Source: Pseudomonas oryzihabitans (GTDB taxonomy: Bacteria > Pseudomonadota > Gammaproteobacteria > Pseudomonadales > Pseudomonadaceae). Taken from it: a stretch of DNA of 64,000 bases. The position numbers and the translations under genes were made by a program. The stretch covers positions 4,324,001 to 4,388,000 of the forward strand of contig NZ_CP102428.1 in assembly GCF_024652905.1 (NCBI RefSeq). The letters are read 5' to 3'. Below the pieces are notes generated by a model, which saw nothing but the letters and a program-made list of their open reading frames with translations, made no database searches and was not told the origin of the DNA. Numbering within the stretch: the first letter of the stretch is position 1; the number at the start of each line of letters is the position of its first letter. Shown here one piece after another: positions 61,310 through 64,000 of the stretch.

Positions 61310-62221
61310 TCACTGCCGCGCCAATACCGTGCTGCGACCCGCCTTGGGCGCGCCCGGCAGGGGGGTCAGGGCGCCGGTTTCCAGCCAGCGACGGACGCGG
61401 GTGGCATCGGCCATGTGGGTGAACTTGCCGAAGGCGTCCATCACCACAAAGGCCACCGGACGACCGGCCATCACGGTGCGCATCACCAGGCAGTGACCGG
61501 CCTTGTCGGTGTAGCCGGTCTTGGTCAGCTGCACACTCCAGTCGGCGTTGTAGACCAGGTGATTGGTATTGCGAAAGCCCAGCACATAGTTGGGATTGTG
61601 GAAGGCCTGGGTCTTTTCCGGGGTGGTGCTGAGCTGACCGAGCAGCGGATAGCGTTCGGTGGCCTTGAGCAGGGTGACCAGATCACGCGCGGTGGAGACG
61701 TTGAGCGGCGACAGGCCGGTGGGCTCGGCGTAGCGGGTGTTCTTCATGCCCAGGGCGCGGGCCTTGGCATTCATGGCGGCGACAAAGGCGCGCTGGCCAC
61801 CTGGATAGTGGTGGGCGAGGCTGGTGGCGGCGCGGTTTTCCGAGGACATCAGCGCCAGTTGCAGCATGTCGCGCCGGGTCAGCTGACTGCCCAGGCGCAC
61901 CCGCGAGAAGATGCCGCGCATGGCCGGATTCTCGCTGATGTCGATGTCGATGGTCTGCTCCAGCGGCAGCTTGGCATCGAGCACCACCAGGGCGGTCATC
62001 AGCTTGGTCACCGAGGCGATGGGGGCGACCTGATCGGGATTCTGGGAAAAGAGCACCTGATTGGTCTTGAGGTCCACGACCAGGGCGTGGTTCGAGGCCA
62101 GGCGCTGGGCGGTGGCGGCAGCCGCAGCCTTGACCTTCGGTGGGGTCTGGGCCAGGACGGCCGGACTCAGCCCGACCAAGCCAGCCAGCAACAAGCCGGC
62201 GAGTTGATGACAGATCTTCAC
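61310..62221 (-). CDS. pbpG: D-alanyl-D-alanine endopeptidase (penicillin-binding protein 7)
   Basis: About 303 residues. It shows the three low-molecular-weight PBP motifs SVTK, SEN and KTG, in [22 protein letters not shown] and [13 protein letters not shown] signal peptide ([19 protein letters not shown]) directs it to the periplasm, where it cleaves peptidoglycan cross-links. I use GTG 62219-62221, which places the signal peptide at the N-terminus; the open frame continues 33 codons upstream without conservation. Followed by a strong terminator. Confidence 0.9.
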   Translation of the reverse strand: MKICHQLAGLLLAGLVGLSPAVLAQTPPKVKAAAAATAQRLASNHALVVDLKTNQVLFSQNPDQVAPIASVTKLMTALVVLDAKLPLEQTIDIDISENPAMRGIFSRVRLGSQLTRRDMLQLALMSSENRAATSLAHHYPGGQRAFVAAMNAKARALGMKNTRYAEPTGLSPLNVSTARDLVTLLKATERYPLLGQLSTTPEKTQAFHNPNYVLGFRNTNHLVYNADWSVQLTKTGYTDKAGHCLVMRTVMAGRPVAFVVMDAFGKFTHMADATRVRRWLETGALTPLPGAPKAGRSTVLARQ

Positions 62222-62461
62222 GGTAGCAGCTCTCAAAGGGGGCGGAATTAGAACAACCGCGAACGGCAATGCCCCTTGCAGATCAAGGACATTGCTCAGA
62301 GATTTCACGTCTTTTATCACCCGGAATGTCGGCTGGGAATCCGACAGGAGAGCTTTTTACACAGCGCGCTGGCAAAAAGTCACAATTAGTTGCAGATGGG
62401 CGACGAACGGCAGGGATGGCGGAGCGAAAGGGCGCCCGAGAAGGCTCGGACGCCTTGCCTT
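62222..62461. other. Gap between pbpG and the CoA-transferase
   Basis: 240 bases. It contains a candidate terminator for the CoA-transferase at 62426-62455 and the leader of pbpG. Nothing else was recognised. Confidence 0.4.
62426..62455 (-). terminator. Candidate terminator after the CoA-transferase gene
   Basis: On the minus strand AAGGCGTCCGAG and CTCGGGCGCCCTT form an imperfect stem around CCTT; only three T residues follow. It begins 7 bases after the stop codon. Confidence 0.6.
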
Positions 62462-63997
62462 TCAGTCGTGGGCTTCCTGAGCGGCGGGGCCGAGCATGCT
62501 GCCGGTGACCAGATAGCGCTCGTGCCAGGCCAGGGCCTCGGGCAGCAGGTGCGGGGTGTGCTTGCCATGGCTGCCGGCCAGGGCGCGCGCGAAGTAGTCC
62601 TCCAGTGCCGGGCGGAAGCTGGGGTGCACGCAGTGTTCGAGGATGGCCCGGGCGCGCTGCTTGGGGCTGAGCATGCGCAGGTCGGCCAAGCCTTGGTCGG
62701 TGACGATTACCGAGACATCGTGCTCGGTATGGTCGACGTGGCTGACCATGGGCACCAGGGTCGAGATCAGCCCGTTCTTGGCCGTGCTCGGCGCCATGAA
62801 CACCGACAGATAGGCATTGCGGGCGAAGTCGCCGGAGCCGCCGATGCCGTTCATCATCCCCGTACCCATCTGGTGGGTGGAGTTGACGTTGCCATAGAGG
62901 TCGGCTTCGAGCATGCCGTTCAGAGCGATGCAGCCCAGACGGCGCACCAGTTCCGGATGATTGCTCACCCCCTGTTGGCGCAGGATGATGCGCTGGCGCA
63001 GCGCTTCGGCGTGCTCGAGGAAGCGCTCGATGCCCGCCGGACTCAGGGAGAAGGACGTCGCCGAAGCCAGTTCCATCTTGCCGCTGATGAGCAGTTCCAG
63101 CATGCCGTCCTGGATCACCTCGGTGAAGGCGGTCAGCCCTTCGAATTCGCTCTCGGCCAGGCCCTGCATGAAGGCGTTGGCGATGTTGCCGACCCCCGAC
63201 TGGATCGGCAGCAGGTTGGCCGGGATACGACCCTGACGGACCTCGAAGCGGAGAAAGTCCAGCAGGTGCGCGGCGATGGCCTGGGAGGCAGCGTCGGGGG
63301 CCTTGAACGGGCTGTTGCGATCGGGGGCATCGGTCTCCACCACGGCCACTACCTTGTCCAGCGGCACCTCCAGGTAGGGCGAGCCGATGCGGTCGCCGGG
63401 GTGCGCCAGTGGAATCGGCGTGCGGTGGGGCGGCAGGGCGCCGTCGGTGTAGATGTCGTGCATGCCGTCCAGGGCATCGGGCTGCCAGCGATTGACCTCC
63501 AGGATCACCGCATCGGCCATGTCCAGCCAGGTCTTGTTGTTGCCCACCGAGGAAGAGGGCACCAGCAGACCGTCTTCGCGGATCGCGGCGATCTCCACCA
63601 CCGCCACGTCGATCTTGCCGAAGAAGCCATAGCGCACCTTTTCCGCCAGTTGGCCCAGGTGGATGTCCATGTAATCCAGGCCGCCGGCGTTGATGCGGCT
63701 GCGCAGCTCCGGATCGGACTGGAAGGGCACCCGCAACTCGATGCCATCGACCCGCGCCAGGGCACCGTCCAGCTCCGGTGCGGTGGAGGCACCGGTCAAC
63801 ACCTTGATGCGAAAGGGCTCGCCGGCGCCATGGCTGGCGGTGATGCGCTGGGCCAGGGCGCCGGGCACGGCCTTGGGATAACCGGCCCCGGTGAAACCGC
63901 TCATGCCCACGGTCATGCCGTGACGGATGAACTGCGCGGCCTGCTCGGCGCTCTGGCGCTTGGCGGCGAAACCGGGATGGCGAATACGGTGGGACAT
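62462..63997 (-). CDS. Acetyl-CoA hydrolase/succinyl-CoA:acetate CoA-transferase
   Basis: 511 residues of the cat1/AarC/ScpC family. The catalytic glutamate is E293 in FTEVIQDGM, and the glycine-rich GMSGFTGAGYPKAVP near the N-terminus and GSGDFARNAYLSV near residue 400 are typical of this group. It probably moves CoA between succinyl-CoA and acetate. The 511-residue length is close to known members. The start ATG (63995-63997) lies at the window edge, so upstream context is missing. Confidence 0.9.
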   Translation of the reverse strand: MSHRIRHPGFAAKRQSAEQAAQFIRHGMTVGMSGFTGAGYPKAVPGALAQRITASHGAGEPFRIKVLTGASTAPELDGALARVDGIELRVPFQSDPELRSRINAGGLDYMDIHLGQLAEKVRYGFFGKIDVAVVEIAAIREDGLLVPSSSVGNNKTWLDMADAVILEVNRWQPDALDGMHDIYTDGALPPHRTPIPLAHPGDRIGSPYLEVPLDKVVAVVETDAPDRNSPFKAPDAASQAIAAHLLDFLRFEVRQGRIPANLLPIQSGVGNIANAFMQGLAESEFEGLTAFTEVIQDGMLELLISGKMELASATSFSLSPAGIERFLEHAEALRQRIILRQQGVSNHPELVRRLGCIALNGMLEADLYGNVNSTHQMGTGMMNGIGGSGDFARNAYLSVFMAPSTAKNGLISTLVPMVSHVDHTEHDVSVIVTDQGLADLRMLSPKQRARAILEHCVHPSFRPALEDYFARALAGSHGKHTPHLLPEALAWHERYLVTGSMLGPAAQEAHD

Positions 63998-64000
63998 GAC

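Overview
The window is from a high-GC gammaproteobacterium, almost certainly a Pseudomonas. The gene content (aerobic cob genes, a pca cluster controlled by PcaR, pqqFABCDE with a membrane glucose dehydrogenase, paired chemoreceptors, PbpG) and the REP-like repeats fit that genus. The species is not resolved; the P. oryzihabitans/psychrotolerans group would be a reasonable guess, but that is inference only. No rRNA, tRNA, CRISPR array or prophage was seen.

Layout. 0-2 kb: the end of an aldose-epimerase-like gene, a DeoR-type repressor and deoC. 2-15.3 kb: a cobalamin locus with two divergent arms, cobL-cobK-cobM (minus) and cobG-cobH-cobI-cobJ (plus). A complete group II intron with its maturase sits in the leader side of cobL. 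A cobalamin riboswitch follows cobJ and precedes a BtuF/BtuC/BtuD-type importer. 15.3-18.3 kb: an Mpo1-like membrane protein, then pcaR and pcaK with PcaR-type operators. 18.4-27.9 kb: a block that splits the pca genes. It holds an FecB/FecC/FecE-type ABC importer, a TonB-dependent receptor, an rRNA-type methyltransferase, a family VIII serine hydrolase, an AraC regulator and a VF530 protein. 27.9-35.2 kb: pcaIJFTBDC, which converts carboxymuconate to succinyl-CoA and acetyl-CoA, again behind a PcaR operator. 35.2-36.1 kb: a repeat-rich gene-free stretch. 36.1-47 kb: a YncE-like propeller protein, a GNAT enzyme, pqqE-D-C-B-A, pqqF and the PQQ-dependent glucose dehydrogenase, all on the minus strand. 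47.3-58.5 kb: an AEC carrier, two tandem chemoreceptors, a very large hybrid histidine kinase and a REC-GGDEF diguanylate cyclase. 58.6-64 kb: an AI-2E family protein, a NUDIX hydrolase, a small unknown protein, an exported beta-carbonic anhydrase, PbpG and an acetate CoA-transferase.

How the parts work together. The cob arms make the corrin ring, while the riboswitch-controlled importer salvages corrinoids when B12 is low. PcaR controls aromatic uptake (pcaK) and, through its own operator, the lower beta-ketoadipate branch. PQQ made by PqqA-F is the cofactor of the adjacent Gcd, which oxidises glucose in the periplasm.

The most unusual signals are: four small palindromic elements of different lengths and ends that share one conserved core of about 40 bp, one of them wedged between pqqD and pqqE; the group II intron placed between two divergent B12 operons, in the same sense as cobL; and a tandem chemoreceptor pair whose signalling halves are nearly identical while the sensor domains have diverged.
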